A DNA stretch of 64,000 bases from Pelotomaculum sp. PtaU1.Bin035 (GTDB lineage Bacteria > Bacillota > Desulfotomaculia > Desulfotomaculales > Pelotomaculaceae), in contig MVRN01000033.1 in NCBI GenBank assembly GCA_002067965.1, positions 21,991-85,990 on the forward strand, given 5' to 3'. A program made the translations under genes and the position numbers. Shown piece after piece: positions 49,953-59,062 of the stretch (positions are counted from its first letter, which is position 1; every line of letters begins with the position of its first letter). The notes beneath the pieces were generated by a model that did not search any database, was not told where the DNA came from, and saw only the letters and a list, made by a program, of their open reading frames with translations.

Positions 49953-50222
49953 ATGGCTTTATCAACTGAACACAAGCAATCCATTATTTCCCAACACAAG
50001 CTCCACGAACACGATACCGGCTCGCCGGAAGTTCAAGTGGCAATTTTGACGGAAAGGATAAACACCCTGACCAGTCACTTACAGCTTCACAAAGGTGATC
50101 ATCATTCTCGCAGAGGCTTATTAAAAATGGTCGGTCAAAGAAGGGCCTTGCTTAACTATCTGCGCGAACGGCATTTTGATCGATATCGTTCACTTATTGA
50201 AAAACTTGGTTTAAGAAAGTAG
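49953..50222 (+). CDS. rpsO: 30S ribosomal protein S15
   Basis: Ribosomal protein of 89 residues, the exact standard length, binding the 16S central domain. [18 protein letters not shown] and [21 protein letters not shown] are hallmark regions. ATG 49953 is chosen over GTG 49944, since AAAGGAGGTG precedes it by normal spacing. The 86-base leader upstream can form hairpins and may hold the S15 autoregulatory site. Confidence 0.96.
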   Translation: MALSTEHKQSIISQHKLHEHDTGSPEVQVAILTERINTLTSHLQLHKGDHHSRRGLLKMVGQRRALLNYLRERHFDRYRSLIEKLGLRK

Positions 50223-50266
50223 AGACGACGCAGAAGCGGGTGTTATACCCGCTTCTGCGTCGTCTC
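50222..50266 (+). repeat. perfect 20-bp stem-loop in the rpsO-pnp spacer
   Basis: A 20-base arm (50222-50241) is perfectly complementary to 50247-50266 across a 5-base GTTAT loop, beginning at the last base of the rpsO stop. It is followed by AGGGTTTATG, so there is no U-tract. It is more like an RNase III processing site or a mRNA stabiliser than an intrinsic terminator. In E. coli the rpsO-pnp spacer is also an RNA-processing site. Confidence 0.7.
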
Positions 50267-50373
50267 AGGGTTTATGTATTTTATTTTAGTTAGAAAGGAA
50301 ATAATATTAAAAACGTCGAAGATCAATTATTTGTTAAATATTATGTTTCTGTTACAGGAGGTAATGTACCTAA

Positions 50374-52596
50374 ATGTCCATTAATCCAGTTCTTAGGAGG
50401 GAAATTCTCGTCGGTGGCCGCCCGATGATTTTGGAAACCGGAAGGCTGGCAAAACAGGCTGGTGGTTCTGTATTTGTCCGTTATGGGGATACTATTGTTT
50501 TGGTGGCCGCAACAATGGCTGGTCAGGTCAGAGCGGGGATTGATTTTTTTCCTCTTACAGTAGATTACGAAGAGAGGTTTTATGCCGTTGGAAAGATACC
50601 GGGTGGTTTTATTAAAAGGGAAAGCCGTCCAAGTGAAAAGGCTGTTCTTTCCGGGCGGCTGATAGACCGGCCAATCCGTCCCCTGTTTCCTCAAGAAATG
50701 CGCAATGAGGTCCAGGTAATTGCCACAATCATGTCGGTGGACCAGGACCATGCGCCGGAAATAGCCGCCATGATAGGTGCTTCCGCAGCACTGCATATTT
50801 CAGAGATCCCTTTACTGTATCCGATTGGCGGTGTAATTGTGGGACGGGTGGACGGGCAGTTTGTAATAAACCCTATCCTGTCCCACTTTGAAAAAAGTGA
50901 TTTGCATCTCGTAATTGCCGGTACGGATGATGCCGTGATGATGGTTGAGGCAGGGGCAAAGGAGGTTCCGGAAGAGGTAATCCTTGAGGCTGTTTCTTAC
51001 GGGCACGATGCCGTAAAACAAATTGTAGGTTTTATTGAAAATTTTCGAGATGAAGCCCTGGCAATGGGACTGGCAAAGGAAAAAATAGTTCCGGCTGTTG
51101 CGGAACCCGATCATGTCCTAGTAGAAACTGTAACCGGGCAGGCAAAGGAAAATTTAGAAGTTGCCTTGCGGCGGTGTGTTAACGAAAGATTTTCTAAACA
51201 TGCGCGGGAATCCTATCTTGAAGAGGTTAAGAACGAATTGTTCCAACAGTTTGATGAAGTTTTTCCGGAACAAGAGAGTTTGATCAATAAAATTATTGAC
51301 TCGGTTGAGAAAAAGATCGTCCGTCATATGATAGCGGTAGAAAGATTGCGTATTGACGGGAGGTTAGTTAACGAAGTGCGGCCAATATCCGTTGAAGTAG
51401 GTGTTTTACCTCGCCCGCACGGAACCGGGCTGTTTACCCGGGGGCAAACACAAATCCTGTCTGCAGTAACACTCGGTACGATTTCCGATGAACAGATCTT
51501 GGACGGCTTAGGGGTGGAAGAATCCAAGCGTTTTATGCATCACTATAATTTCCCCCCGTTTAGTGTAGGTGAAACCAGGCCGATGAGGTCTCCAGGCCGT
51601 AGAGAAATAGGGCATGGCGCGCTGGCGGAACGGGCGCTTTCGGCGGTCATACCCACCGAGGAAGAATTCCCTTACACTATACGCCTAGTTTCCGAAGTTC
51701 TTGAATCTAACGGTTCTTCTTCTATGGGAAGTGTTTGCGGTAGTTGCTTGGCGCTAATGGACGCAGGTGTGCCTATCAAAGCGCCGGTTGCCGGGGTTGC
51801 CATGGGTTTAATCAAGGAAGGCGAAAATATCACTGTGCTTACTGATATTCAGGGTTACGAAGACCATTTGGGCGATATGGATTTTAAAGTGGCAGGAACA
51901 TCAAACGGTATTACAGCTCTCCAGATGGACATCAAGATAGCCGGTGTTACCAGGGATGTCTTTGAACGTGCTCTGGCGCAGGCGCATGAAGGCCGTATGC
52001 ACATCCTGGGCAAGATGATTGAAGTAATTCCCGCGCCAAGGCCGGAGCTTTCACCGCATGCTCCGCGGATTATCCATACAACGATAGACCCTGATAAGAT
52101 CCGTGACGTTATTGGCCCTGGCGGAAAGATAATTAAAAAGATCGTTGAGGAAACCGGCGCCGATATCGATGTTGAAGACGATGGCAGAATATTCATCGCT
52201 TCTATTGACCATGAAAAAGGTAAATTGGCCTTGCAGATAATAGAAAACCTAACTAAAGAGATCAAACCAGGTGAACTTTATAACGGGCGGGTAATTAAAG
52301 TAATGGATTTTGGCTGCTTCGTAGAAATAATCCCGGGTGTTCTTGGACTGCCTGGTAAAGAGGGCTTGGTTCATATATCACAACTTGAACACCACCGGGT
52401 AAATAAAGTGGAGGATGTGGTCAAGGAAGGAGATACAATTCTGGTAAAAACTATCGGATATGATAACCAGGGCCGCTTGAAGCTTTCCAGGAAGGATGCC
52501 CTGCCTGCACCGGAAGGAACGGCTAAAGAAGACCGTGACAAGGCTCGTGACCGGGGATCCCGTCCTCCGAGGCACCGTGAAATTAACCGCAAATAA
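50374..52596 (+). CDS. pnp: polyribonucleotide nucleotidyltransferase (PNPase)
   Basis: Exoribonuclease of 740 residues that degrades mRNA with phosphate. Two RNase PH domains flank a helical linker; [22 protein letters not shown] and [13 protein letters not shown] are characteristic. A KH domain ([20 protein letters not shown]) and an S1 domain ([15 protein letters not shown]) finish the protein, with a basic disordered tail. AGGAGGTAATG lies before the ATG. It follows a processing-like stem-loop. Confidence 0.96.
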   Translation: MSINPVLRREILVGGRPMILETGRLAKQAGGSVFVRYGDTIVLVAATMAGQVRAGIDFFPLTVDYEERFYAVGKIPGGFIKRESRPSEKAVLSGRLIDRPIRPLFPQEMRNEVQVIATIMSVDQDHAPEIAAMIGASAALHISEIPLLYPIGGVIVGRVDGQFVINPILSHFEKSDLHLVIAGTDDAVMMVEAGAKEVPEEVILEAVSYGHDAVKQIVGFIENFRDEALAMGLAKEKIVPAVAEPDHVLVETVTGQAKENLEVALRRCVNERFSKHARESYLEEVKNELFQQFDEVFPEQESLINKIIDSVEKKIVRHMIAVERLRIDGRLVNEVRPISVEVGVLPRPHGTGLFTRGQTQILSAVTLGTISDEQILDGLGVEESKRFMHHYNFPPFSVGETRPMRSPGRREIGHGALAERALSAVIPTEEEFPYTIRLVSEVLESNGSSSMGSVCGSCLALMDAGVPIKAPVAGVAMGLIKEGENITVLTDIQGYEDHLGDMDFKVAGTSNGITALQMDIKIAGVTRDVFERALAQAHEGRMHILGKMIEVIPAPRPELSPHAPRIIHTTIDPDKIRDVIGPGGKIIKKIVEETGADIDVEDDGRIFIASIDHEKGKLALQIIENLTKEIKPGELYNGRVIKVMDFGCFVEIIPGVLGLPGKEGLVHISQLEHHRVNKVEDVVKEGDTILVKTIGYDNQGRLKLSRKDALPAPEGTAKEDRDKARDRGSRPPRHREINRK

Positions 52597-52893
52597 GAAT
52601 ACTTTGAATACTATCGGTTTATGTAATATTCCGGGAGGAATTTTGTGTTATATAGTTGCCTATTATTAAATAATAGCTTGTTTTATCTAATACCTCTCTT
52701 ATGAGGTTTTTTATTTCACAGGAGCAGCATAGGATTTAATTAAGAAAATTTTGAGATAAATGATCATGAAGAAAAATAGTGAGACTTGTAAGTAGATAAT
52801 AGTGAGATATTTTCAGTATCTATAAAAAGCATAAAGGAATTAGTTCGAATTTAACGAATATGTTTAAGAATCGCACTTTAAGGAGGGCCTGTT
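52597..52893. other. A+T-rich spacer between pnp and the M16 peptidase
   Basis: Nearly 300 bases with no supported gene. A terminator at 52692-52712 ends the pnp transcript, and the rest is A+T-rich and presumably holds the promoter for the peptidase. A polysaccharide deacetylase gene often found here in Bacilli is absent. Confidence 0.5.
52692..52712 (+). terminator. intrinsic terminator after pnp
   Basis: ACCTC (52692-52696) pairs with GAGGT (52703-52707) across a 6-base loop, followed by TTTTTT. Confidence 0.65.
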
Positions 52894-54162
52894 ATGTACC
52901 ATGAGTTCGTCCTTGACAATAATATACATATTCTCACAGAACAAGTCCCCAATGTCCGCTCTGTGGCAATAGGTTTCTGGGTTAAAGTAGGTTCACGTCA
53001 TGAAAATCCTGAAATCAACGGTATTTCACATTTTATCGAGCATTTGATGTTCAAGGGAACCAAAAAACGGTCAGCCAGGCAAATTGCTGAAACTCTAGAC
53101 GCAGTAGGCGGGCAACTAAATGCTTTTACCACTAAGGAATATACTTGTTATTACGCCAGAGTTTTGGATGAACATTTTGACCTGGCTGTAGACCTGTTAT
53201 GTGATATGCTTTTTGGCTCAAAATTTGATGCGGATGACATCGACTGCGAGAGAAATGTAATTATTGAGGAAATAAAAATGTACGAAGATGCTCCGGACGA
53301 ACTAGTGCATGATATCTTTGCCGGTTCAATGTGGCAGGGGCATGCCCTTGGCCGTTCGATCATCGGAACTGCCGAGGTTATAGCCCAGCTTTCAAGAGAT
53401 AAAATAATGCAGTTTTATAACGCTCATTACAACCCGGGTAATATTATTGTAGCGGTTGCCGGTAATGTTAGCAATGAAGAAGTCATTTGTAAACTTCGCC
53501 CTGTCCTTGAATCAAGAACGGGTGATGCTCCGGCCCGTGTTATGACAATCCCCGTACCCAAGCGCGATGTGGTCTGCCGCGGTAAAGAAACTGAACAAGT
53601 CCATTTATGTGTGGGGACCCCGGGGCTGAGCCTAGATCATGAGAATACATATACTTTTCAAGTTATTAACACAATTCTGGGTGGGGGCTTGAGTTCAAGG
53701 CTTTTCCAGGAAATCAGAGAGCAGCGCGGTTTAGTCTATTCGGTTTACTCTTATCACAGCTCTTATTATGATACTGGTCTCTTTTGTGTATATGCAGGTT
53801 TGAGCAAACAAAACGTGGAAGAGGTGTTGGAACTAATTTTTAAGCAAATTAAGGATATCCGTATTAATAGCGTGACGGGGGAGGAACTTCAGAGGGCGAA
53901 GGATCAGTTGAAAGGAAATCTTTTATTAAGTCTCGAAAGCATTAGTACACGAATGAGCAGGTTGGGAAAATCGCAGCTATACCTTGGGAAAATTATTCCT
54001 CCGGAAGAGATTGTCGAAAAGTTAAACAGGGTTACAGCCGCCGATGTACGGGAATTGGCCATGGAAATGCTTAAGCCCGATAATTTTTCCCTGGCTACTA
54101 TCGGTCCATGGGAAGACTGTGGTAATTTGGATAAAGCGTTAAAACAATTAAGTATCTTTTAG
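52894..54162 (+). CDS. M16 family (processing-peptidase-like) zinc protease
   Basis: Insulinase-family protease of 422 residues, the MlpA/YmxG type found after pnp in Firmicutes. The inverted zinc motif is HFIEH (His46, Glu49, His50), with the downstream Glu in ERNVIIEEIKMYED. A second, inactive M16 half follows with GLSSRLFQEIREQRGLVYSVYS. AAGGAGGGC lies before the ATG. Cellular substrate unknown. Confidence 0.93.
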   Translation: MYHEFVLDNNIHILTEQVPNVRSVAIGFWVKVGSRHENPEINGISHFIEHLMFKGTKKRSARQIAETLDAVGGQLNAFTTKEYTCYYARVLDEHFDLAVDLLCDMLFGSKFDADDIDCERNVIIEEIKMYEDAPDELVHDIFAGSMWQGHALGRSIIGTAEVIAQLSRDKIMQFYNAHYNPGNIIVAVAGNVSNEEVICKLRPVLESRTGDAPARVMTIPVPKRDVVCRGKETEQVHLCVGTPGLSLDHENTYTFQVINTILGGGLSSRLFQEIREQRGLVYSVYSYHSSYYDTGLFCVYAGLSKQNVEEVLELIFKQIKDIRINSVTGEELQRAKDQLKGNLLLSLESISTRMSRLGKSQLYLGKIIPPEEIVEKLNRVTAADVRELAMEMLKPDNFSLATIGPWEDCGNLDKALKQLSIF

Positions 54163-54225
54163 AAATTATTCCTCCAGTTGAGGAGGATTTTTAAATTTAA
54201 AACGAAGTATATGGGGAATTCTGAT

Positions 54226-54690
54226 ATGAGCTTTTCTATTGTCGTTAAGGTTAAAAAAATTTCTGAAAAAATAGGCCGTTCGATACCTTTTCCCCGCTAT
54301 GCTACGACAGGCTCAGCGGGGATGGATCTGCCGGCTTGCCTGGATGAGCCTTTGGCAGTGCCTCCTGGCGGCAGAGTAAAAATTCCCACGGGAATTGCCA
54401 TTGAGATCCCTTTCAGGCATATTGTCGGGCTCGTCTTTCCAAGAAGCGGCCTGGCTTCAAAGCACGGCATTTCTTTGGCAAACGCTGTCGGAGTCATTGA
54501 CAGCGACTATAAGGGTGAAATTATTATAGCCATCTATAACCAGAGCGAAAGGGAATATCTAATCAACCCGGGAGAAAGGATCGCTCAGCTGGCTTTTCTT
54601 CCGGTGTACGAGGCTACTATGGAATTAGTCGATGAGCTTGGAGAAACTAGCCGTGGCACCGGCGGTTTTGGCTCAACAGGTAAAATATAA
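54226..54690 (+). CDS. dut: dUTP diphosphatase
   Basis: Trimeric dUTPase of 154 residues, converting dUTP to dUMP. The five motifs are seen in order: SAGMDLPA, PRSGLASKHGI, NAVGVIDSDYKGEI, GERIAQLAF and a C-terminal RGTGGFGSTG. ATG 54226 is chosen because a GGGGAA lies before it and homology begins near there; upstream starts add a non-conserved lead. Confidence 0.94.
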   Translation: MSFSIVVKVKKISEKIGRSIPFPRYATTGSAGMDLPACLDEPLAVPPGGRVKIPTGIAIEIPFRHIVGLVFPRSGLASKHGISLANAVGVIDSDYKGEIIIAIYNQSEREYLINPGERIAQLAFLPVYEATMELVDELGETSRGTGGFGSTGKI

Positions 54691-54757
54691 GCTTTTAATA
54701 TAATTTCTATCATAATAGCTACATGTCCCAAATAGTATTTATTACGGAGGTGGGACA

Positions 54758-55093
54758 ATGTCCAGCGGAATAATTCTGGGGTTGATTGTATTATTGCTGG
54801 TAATAATTTCGTTGCGTGAAAGGGTTCATCAGCACAGGTACAGGGAAAAAGACTGGGGATCCATAGGTGAAAGCAAATCAAGCCCGCTTTCCCAGGCCAT
54901 GGCTAACCTTGTCGGTGTGGCCGGAGGCATATATATTTCCCTTGTATTAATTTGCACCTTTATCGAATTACAAATACCGGCGCGGGTGCATTTAGGGCAG
55001 TTTTGCCTGGAACCACTGGCTACAATTTCGATCATTCTGGCTTTGGCTCAACCTTATTTACAGAGGGTTATTCAGTCCTGGCGAAGAATATAA
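54758..55093 (+). CDS. small membrane protein
   Basis: Protein of 111 residues with three hydrophobic segments (about 4-20, 50-68 and 84-98) and a basic loop (HQHRYREKDWG). ACGGAGGTGGG precedes the ATG. No family recognised. It sits directly before ymxH and is likely co-transcribed, so a sporulation link is possible. Confidence 0.65.
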   Translation: MSSGIILGLIVLLLVIISLRERVHQHRYREKDWGSIGESKSSPLSQAMANLVGVAGGIYISLVLICTFIELQIPARVHLGQFCLEPLATISIILALAQPYLQRVIQSWRRI

Positions 55094-55111
55094 GGTGCGG
55101 GAGGTAGCTAA

Positions 55112-55381
55112 ATGAGGATGGGCGATCTTGTTGGAAAGGAAATAATAAACATTTGCAATGGCGCCCGGTTGGGCGTGGTCGGTGAATCTGATATGGATAT
55201 TGACGTGGACTCGGGTGAAATCCGTTCAATCATTCTTCCCAAAAAAAATAATATTATTAACCTTTGGGTAGATAGGCAACATCTTGTTATACCGTGGGAA
55301 GCGGTAAGAAAAATCGGAGAAGAAGTAATTATCGTAGAACTCGATCAGACCAGCCCAAGTTATCATCGCTATTCATTCTAA
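55112..55381 (+). CDS. YlmC/YmxH family PRC-barrel sporulation protein
   Basis: PRC-barrel protein of 89 residues. MGDLVGKEIINICNGARLGVV and IPWEAVRKIGEEVIIVEL fit the YlmC/YmxH family, which is conserved in spore formers and often regulated by sporulation sigma factors. Function is unresolved. GGGAGG precedes the ATG. A shared terminator follows, facing the minus-strand Hsp20 gene. Confidence 0.88.
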   Translation: MRMGDLVGKEIINICNGARLGVVGESDMDIDVDSGEIRSIILPKKNNIINLWVDRQHLVIPWEAVRKIGEEVIIVELDQTSPSYHRYSF

Positions 55382-55444
55382 ACGGTAGAATTTAGAAAGG
55401 GCTGTGTCGTAAGTCACTTTAGTGGGTTAAAGTGAGCATAAAAT

Positions 55445-55474
55445 GCCTCGTTCCAAATACAAGTGGAGCGAGGC
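55445..55474. terminator. bidirectional terminator between ymxH and the spore-type Hsp20 gene
   Basis: GCCTCGTTCCA (55445-55455) pairs with TGGAGCGAGGC (55464-55474) with one T-G wobble and an 8-base loop. On the minus strand the stem is followed by ATTTTATG, a usable U-tract; on the plus strand the tail is weaker (GTTTGAATT). Confidence 0.6.
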
Positions 55475-55526
55475 GTTTGAATTATGGTACACAGGCAGTA
55501 ATGAGGAACTAGTCCATACCCTAAAA

Positions 55527-56165
55527 TTAAGAAATGTTTACTTTAACTTTGCGTCTGGTAACCATATCCGATTTAGGAGCCCGGATTTCCAGAATGCCGT
55601 TTGAATATGTCGCTTCAACCTGCTCTGATTTAATCGAGGTGGGAAGAGCTACGGTACGGAATAAGCTGGTTGCCCGGTTCCCGGCGAAAGCTGTGCAACA
55701 GATTGACAGGGAGTCATCGGTTACTGTCAGGTTCAGGTCATTTAAGCTTACGTTGGGCAGTTCACAAGCACAAACTATGTCGCTGTTGGTCTCGTGCAGG
55801 TCTACCCGCATTTGAGCCAGGCCGGATGTTACCTGGAGAGTATTAAACCCCATGCTCATTGCCTGGGCCGGGTTAACCAGGGGACTCCAGTTGCTCACGC
55901 CGCTGCCGGGGAATATGTTTTGTGCCATCATAGGATTCCAGCCCCATGCCATTGACTGGTTCAGTATAGGATTAAAGGCTGAGTTGCTGAAGGCAGGGTT
56001 TAAGCCGAAGGCTGAGGATTGGCTAAGATACGGGTTGAATGAATAGGCTACGGTATTGCCGTGCATATTGGGCCTGAACGAGATAGGGAAAGCTGTTGCA
56101 CCGCTCTGGTAACCTTGGTTTAGTGCTACTACCTGGTTGGGATTGAAAGGGGATGACACGTGCAT
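55527..56165 (-). CDS. Hsp20-like protein with N/S/F/P-rich N terminus
   Basis: Protein of 212 residues. Residues 1-110 are a low-complexity, Asn/Ser/Phe/Pro-rich segment (repeats such as FNPYLSQSSAFGLNPAFSNS). Residues 118-212 form an alpha-crystallin domain (MRVDLHETNSDIVCACELPNV, then SNGILEIRAPK). The terminal IXI-type tail is weak. Related architectures occur among spore coat proteins such as CotM-type Hsp20s, so a spore-coat role is plausible (inference). AGGAGG precedes the ATG. It is divergent from the SDH-type protease. Confidence 0.75.
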   Translation of the reverse strand: MHVSSPFNPNQVVALNQGYQSGATAFPISFRPNMHGNTVAYSFNPYLSQSSAFGLNPAFSNSAFNPILNQSMAWGWNPMMAQNIFPGSGVSNWSPLVNPAQAMSMGFNTLQVTSGLAQMRVDLHETNSDIVCACELPNVSLNDLNLTVTDDSLSICCTAFAGNRATSLFRTVALPTSIKSEQVEATYSNGILEIRAPKSDMVTRRKVKVNIS

Positions 56166-56340
56166 TTAATAACCTCCTGAAAAATGTTATTATTGGGTAC
56201 CCATCGATATTATTAACTTGTTATAAAAATTTATACCGTTGAATTTAATAATATATAAGAATATATAAGGAATTTTGTCATTAACATTGCCTGTTGTCGA
56301 CATACTAATAAGGAAACCAATTATTAGCGTGAGGTGTATC

Positions 56341-57327
56341 ATGGCGCGCCAACATAGAATTGACTTAATCAGGCAAATTGCTGAATCTAGAGGTTCTGTA
56401 GTTCTCTGTTATATCACCGGTGATCGCGAAAATGTTCATACAAGGATTGCCCCGGATGTAACCGAAGTTTTTTACAGGCACTTGGAGATGTCTGGAGATT
56501 GCAGTCAGATAGATCTGTTTCTTTATACAAGGGGAGGTGACGTCCTGACGCCCTGGCGACTCGTCCACTTGATCCGGGAATATACGCCACGTTTTACCGT
56601 TATCGTCCCCTTCCGTTGCTACAGCGCTGGAACGTTATTATGCCTCGGAGCGGATGAAATCATAATGGGTAAAATGGGTGAACTTGGTCCGATCGATCCT
56701 AGCGTGGTAAACGCTTATAATCCGCAAGATCCCAATAACCCAACGGCCAGGATTCCTGTTAACATTGAGGACGTATACTCTTACCTTGCGTTGGCCGGGG
56801 AAAAGGCCGGTGTTTGCAGTAATGACCAACAGGTAAAGGCATTTACCATACTGGCGGAGCGGATCCACCCGCTGGCTCTTGGAAACGTCCACCGGAACTA
56901 CCTATTAATCAGATCATTGGCTAAGAAACTGCTGGCCATGCACCAGCAACCGCTTCGGGAGGGGAGGAGTGAACATATCGTTGATAACCTGACGGAAAAG
57001 CTGTACGCTCACAGCCATATGATCTCCAGGCGGGAAGCAATGGAGGAAATAACCTTGAACGTATTAATGCCTGACGAGAAGCTTGAGTCATTGATATGGG
57101 CACTTTTTCAGGATTATGCCAAGGAAATGGCTTTATCGGAACCATTTAATCCAGCCGAAAAACTATGTGGAAACAAGACTGAATTTGAAGTAGTCAGTGG
57201 GGTTGTGGAGTCTTTGCATGGAGCGGACGCCTTTATTTTCTCGGGGGTAGTAGAGCGGCATGATTTTCCCGAGACCGGCAAGGTGAATGTAAATATTTTA
57301 AGGCAAGGTTGGAGAACCATATCATAG
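56341..57327 (+). CDS. SDH-type ClpP-fold serine protease (serine dehydrogenase proteinase family)
   Basis: Protein of 328 residues of the SDH_sah family. The ClpP-like core shows LFLYTRGGDVLTPWRL (oxyanion glycines, Gly65-Gly66), CYSAGTLLCLGADEIIMG with the candidate nucleophile Ser95, and GELGPIDPS. Its C-terminal half has the helical stretch HRNYLLIRSLAKKLL and a charged region. No signal peptide or transmembrane segment, so it acts in the cytoplasm. ATG 56341 is chosen over an upstream frame start because GAGGTG precedes it. Natural substrates are unknown; it may degrade or process client proteins with the flanking Hsp20 chaperones. Confidence 0.8.
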   Translation: MARQHRIDLIRQIAESRGSVVLCYITGDRENVHTRIAPDVTEVFYRHLEMSGDCSQIDLFLYTRGGDVLTPWRLVHLIREYTPRFTVIVPFRCYSAGTLLCLGADEIIMGKMGELGPIDPSVVNAYNPQDPNNPTARIPVNIEDVYSYLALAGEKAGVCSNDQQVKAFTILAERIHPLALGNVHRNYLLIRSLAKKLLAMHQQPLREGRSEHIVDNLTEKLYAHSHMISRREAMEEITLNVLMPDEKLESLIWALFQDYAKEMALSEPFNPAEKLCGNKTEFEVVSGVVESLHGADAFIFSGVVERHDFPETGKVNVNILRQGWRTIS

Positions 57328-57356
57328 AGAAAACAGTATAATGGAGGGTAATAAAA

Positions 57357-57548
57357 TTGACAGACAAAAAAATAAATATTAACTTTAAGACAAATGAAAC
57401 AAAATATTATCTTTTGACTGAAGGATCGGGATATCCGTTGGCCGATTTTACTCTTTCTTGTTTTTCGGGAAATGCCGGAACCAGACTTGTGATTCCGGAA
57501 AGTATACCGAAAACATCGAATATAATCCCTGGAACTGATGAATCCTAA
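57357..57548 (+). CDS. small hypothetical protein
   Basis: Protein of 63 residues starting with TTG behind GGAGGG. The sequence has beta-strand-like alternation (KKININFKTNETKYYLL) and ends IPGTDES. No family recognised. It is 29 bases after the protease gene, and a strong palindromic terminator covers its stop, so translation of the end must be complete before the hairpin forms. Confidence 0.55.
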   Translation: MTDKKININFKTNETKYYLLTEGSGYPLADFTLSCFSGNAGTRLVIPESIPKTSNIIPGTDES

Positions 57549-57594
57549 CAAGATAAAAACAAGGTTATAACCTTGTTTTTTATCTTGTTAGGAT
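57542..57594. terminator. bidirectional terminator of the convergent pair
   Basis: A 53-base near-perfect palindrome centred on AAGGTTATAACCTT, with arms starting ATCCTAACAAGAT and ending ATCTTGTTAGGAT. Each arm carries an A- or T-run, so the stem is followed by T residues in both directions. It contains the stop codons of both the plus-strand small gene (57546-57548) and the minus-strand Hsp20 gene (57588-57590). Confidence 0.85.
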
Positions 57595-58010
57595 CTTCTG
57601 GATAGTTTGGGGAAATTCACTTTCAGTATGCCGTCTTTGAAGTCGGCTTTTACTTCATCCAAATTAACGTTGGCCGGGGGTGCTAACAGTCTTGCATAAG
57701 TGCCTTTCGGCCTTTCCTGGTAAATATATCTATCATTTAAGTGCTTATTGTCGGGAGTAGCAACCGGGGCTTTAATGCTGATTTCGGATGCGGATATCTC
57801 AAGCTCTATTTTACTGCTATCCGCGCCGGCAAGGTCGAAAATATAGATAACGGACGAGTCGGTTTCAATAATGTCCACTTTAGGAATAATTGCTCCAACA
57901 GGATTTTGCCCGAACCATGGGCCGGGCATTGCTGAAGTGGAATAAGGCCAGCCGCTCATCAACGGATAACTGTGACTTTCTTCTGCCAGGATTGTCGGAT
58001 CACTATTCAC
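57588..58010 (-). CDS. Hsp20/alpha-crystallin small heat-shock protein
   Basis: Protein of 140 residues. The alpha-crystallin domain runs from about residue 43 (IIPKVDIIETDSSVIYIFDLAG) to the end with DGILKVNFPKL. The N-terminal 40 residues are rich in Pro, Ser and Trp. GTG start with AAAGGAAGTG upstream. It converges with the small plus-strand gene and diverges from dapB. A holdase for unfolding proteins, perhaps in spores or stress. Confidence 0.88.
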   Translation of the reverse strand: MNSDPTILAEESHSYPLMSGWPYSTSAMPGPWFGQNPVGAIIPKVDIIETDSSVIYIFDLAGADSSKIELEISASEISIKAPVATPDNKHLNDRYIYQERPKGTYARLLAPPANVNLDEVKADFKDGILKVNFPKLSRRS

Positions 58011-58084
58011 TCTTTCACTTCCTTTCTTGATTTATAATATTATGACTAAATTAGGCTTTAATTATACTGCGGCTTAATTATTAT

Positions 58085-58113
58085 TGACATATTTAGTTAT
58101 ATGTAAGACAATA
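58085..58113 (+). promoter_or_regulatory. candidate sigma-A promoter for the dapB operon
   Basis: TTGACA (58085-58090) with GACAAT (58108-58113) at 17-base spacing, about 57 bases before the dapB start, in the divergent spacer with the Hsp20 gene. Confidence 0.45.
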
Positions 58114-58169
58114 AAATTTAAAAAGTTAGCCCAGGTTTTTATAGGATTTTTTTATTTGGAGGTGGGATT

Positions 58170-58970
58170 TTGCTAAGAGTTGTAGTTGCCGGTGCTTATG
58201 GCCGGATGGGTCGCGAGGTCGTTAAAGCAATCTGGAACACTGATGATCTGGAATTGGTAGGAGCGGCCGACAGTAAAAGAGAGGGAGTCGATATTGGTTC
58301 ATTAATAGAAGCTGGAAATACTGGGATGGTTATAGATAAAGACATTGAAGAACTTCTAGTACGGGTCCGACCTGATGTGGCGGTAGACTTTACTGCTCCT
58401 CAAGCTGTTTATCATAACACGATAACCTGTCTCAATCACGGTGTGCGCCCAGTAGTCGGAACCACCGGTATGAACCCTGGGCAAATTCAAGAAATAATTG
58501 ACCTTTCACGAAAGCTGGGAATTGGCGGTTTGGTAGCACCGAACTTTGCAATCGGAGCTCTATTAATGATTAAATTTGCAACTGAAGCTGCGCGGCATTT
58601 GCCTCATGTGGAGATTATTGAGCTGCACCATGATCAAAAACTAGATGCTCCTTCCGGTACCGCCATAAAAACAGCCGAAGCTATTATAGAACAGAGGGGA
58701 GATTTCCAACAAGGATTAGCAACTGAAACAGAAAATATTGCCGGGGTACGCGGGGGGAAGTTGAGTGGAGGTGTCCGCATCCATAGTGTTCGCCTGCCCG
58801 GGCTGGTGGCCCACCAGGAAGTTGTTTTTGGCGGACTGGGGCAGACCCTGACAATCAGGCATGATTCTATCACCCGGGAGTCCTTCATGCCCGGGGTGCT
58901 GTTGGGTATTCGCAAGGTAATTCATCTTGAAAGGGTGGTTTATGGCTTAGATAAGCTGCTTTTTGATTAG
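58170..58970 (+). CDS. dapB: 4-hydroxy-tetrahydrodipicolinate reductase
   Basis: NAD(P)H enzyme of 266 residues in the diaminopimelate pathway. VVVAGAYGRMGREVV binds the cofactor, VGTTGMNPGQI follows, and ELHHDQKLDAPSGTAIK carries the catalytic His and Lys. TTG start with GGAGGTGGG upstream. It heads the dapB-dpaA-dpaB-asd-dapG-dapA cluster that supplies lysine, cell-wall DAP and spore dipicolinate. Confidence 0.95.
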   Translation: MLRVVVAGAYGRMGREVVKAIWNTDDLELVGAADSKREGVDIGSLIEAGNTGMVIDKDIEELLVRVRPDVAVDFTAPQAVYHNTITCLNHGVRPVVGTTGMNPGQIQEIIDLSRKLGIGGLVAPNFAIGALLMIKFATEAARHLPHVEIIELHHDQKLDAPSGTAIKTAEAIIEQRGDFQQGLATETENIAGVRGGKLSGGVRIHSVRLPGLVAHQEVVFGGLGQTLTIRHDSITRESFMPGVLLGIRKVIHLERVVYGLDKLLFD

Positions 58971-59062
58971 TTATAACTAAATAATGACAAGCACCTCTGT
59001 TTCCAGTAACTCATATAATGTCGGTAAACGTTGCCTTAGGGGTTGAGGGGGTCTTGGCGGCT

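Noticed and set aside
55382..55526. Apparent insertion-sequence end (GGGCTGTGTCG...) with a short frame starting at 55443 that reads like a protein N terminus
   Set aside because: The sequence is explained by two hairpins, including the bidirectional terminator at 55445-55474. The frame runs antisense into the Hsp20 gene and has no ribosome site. No matching second end was found.
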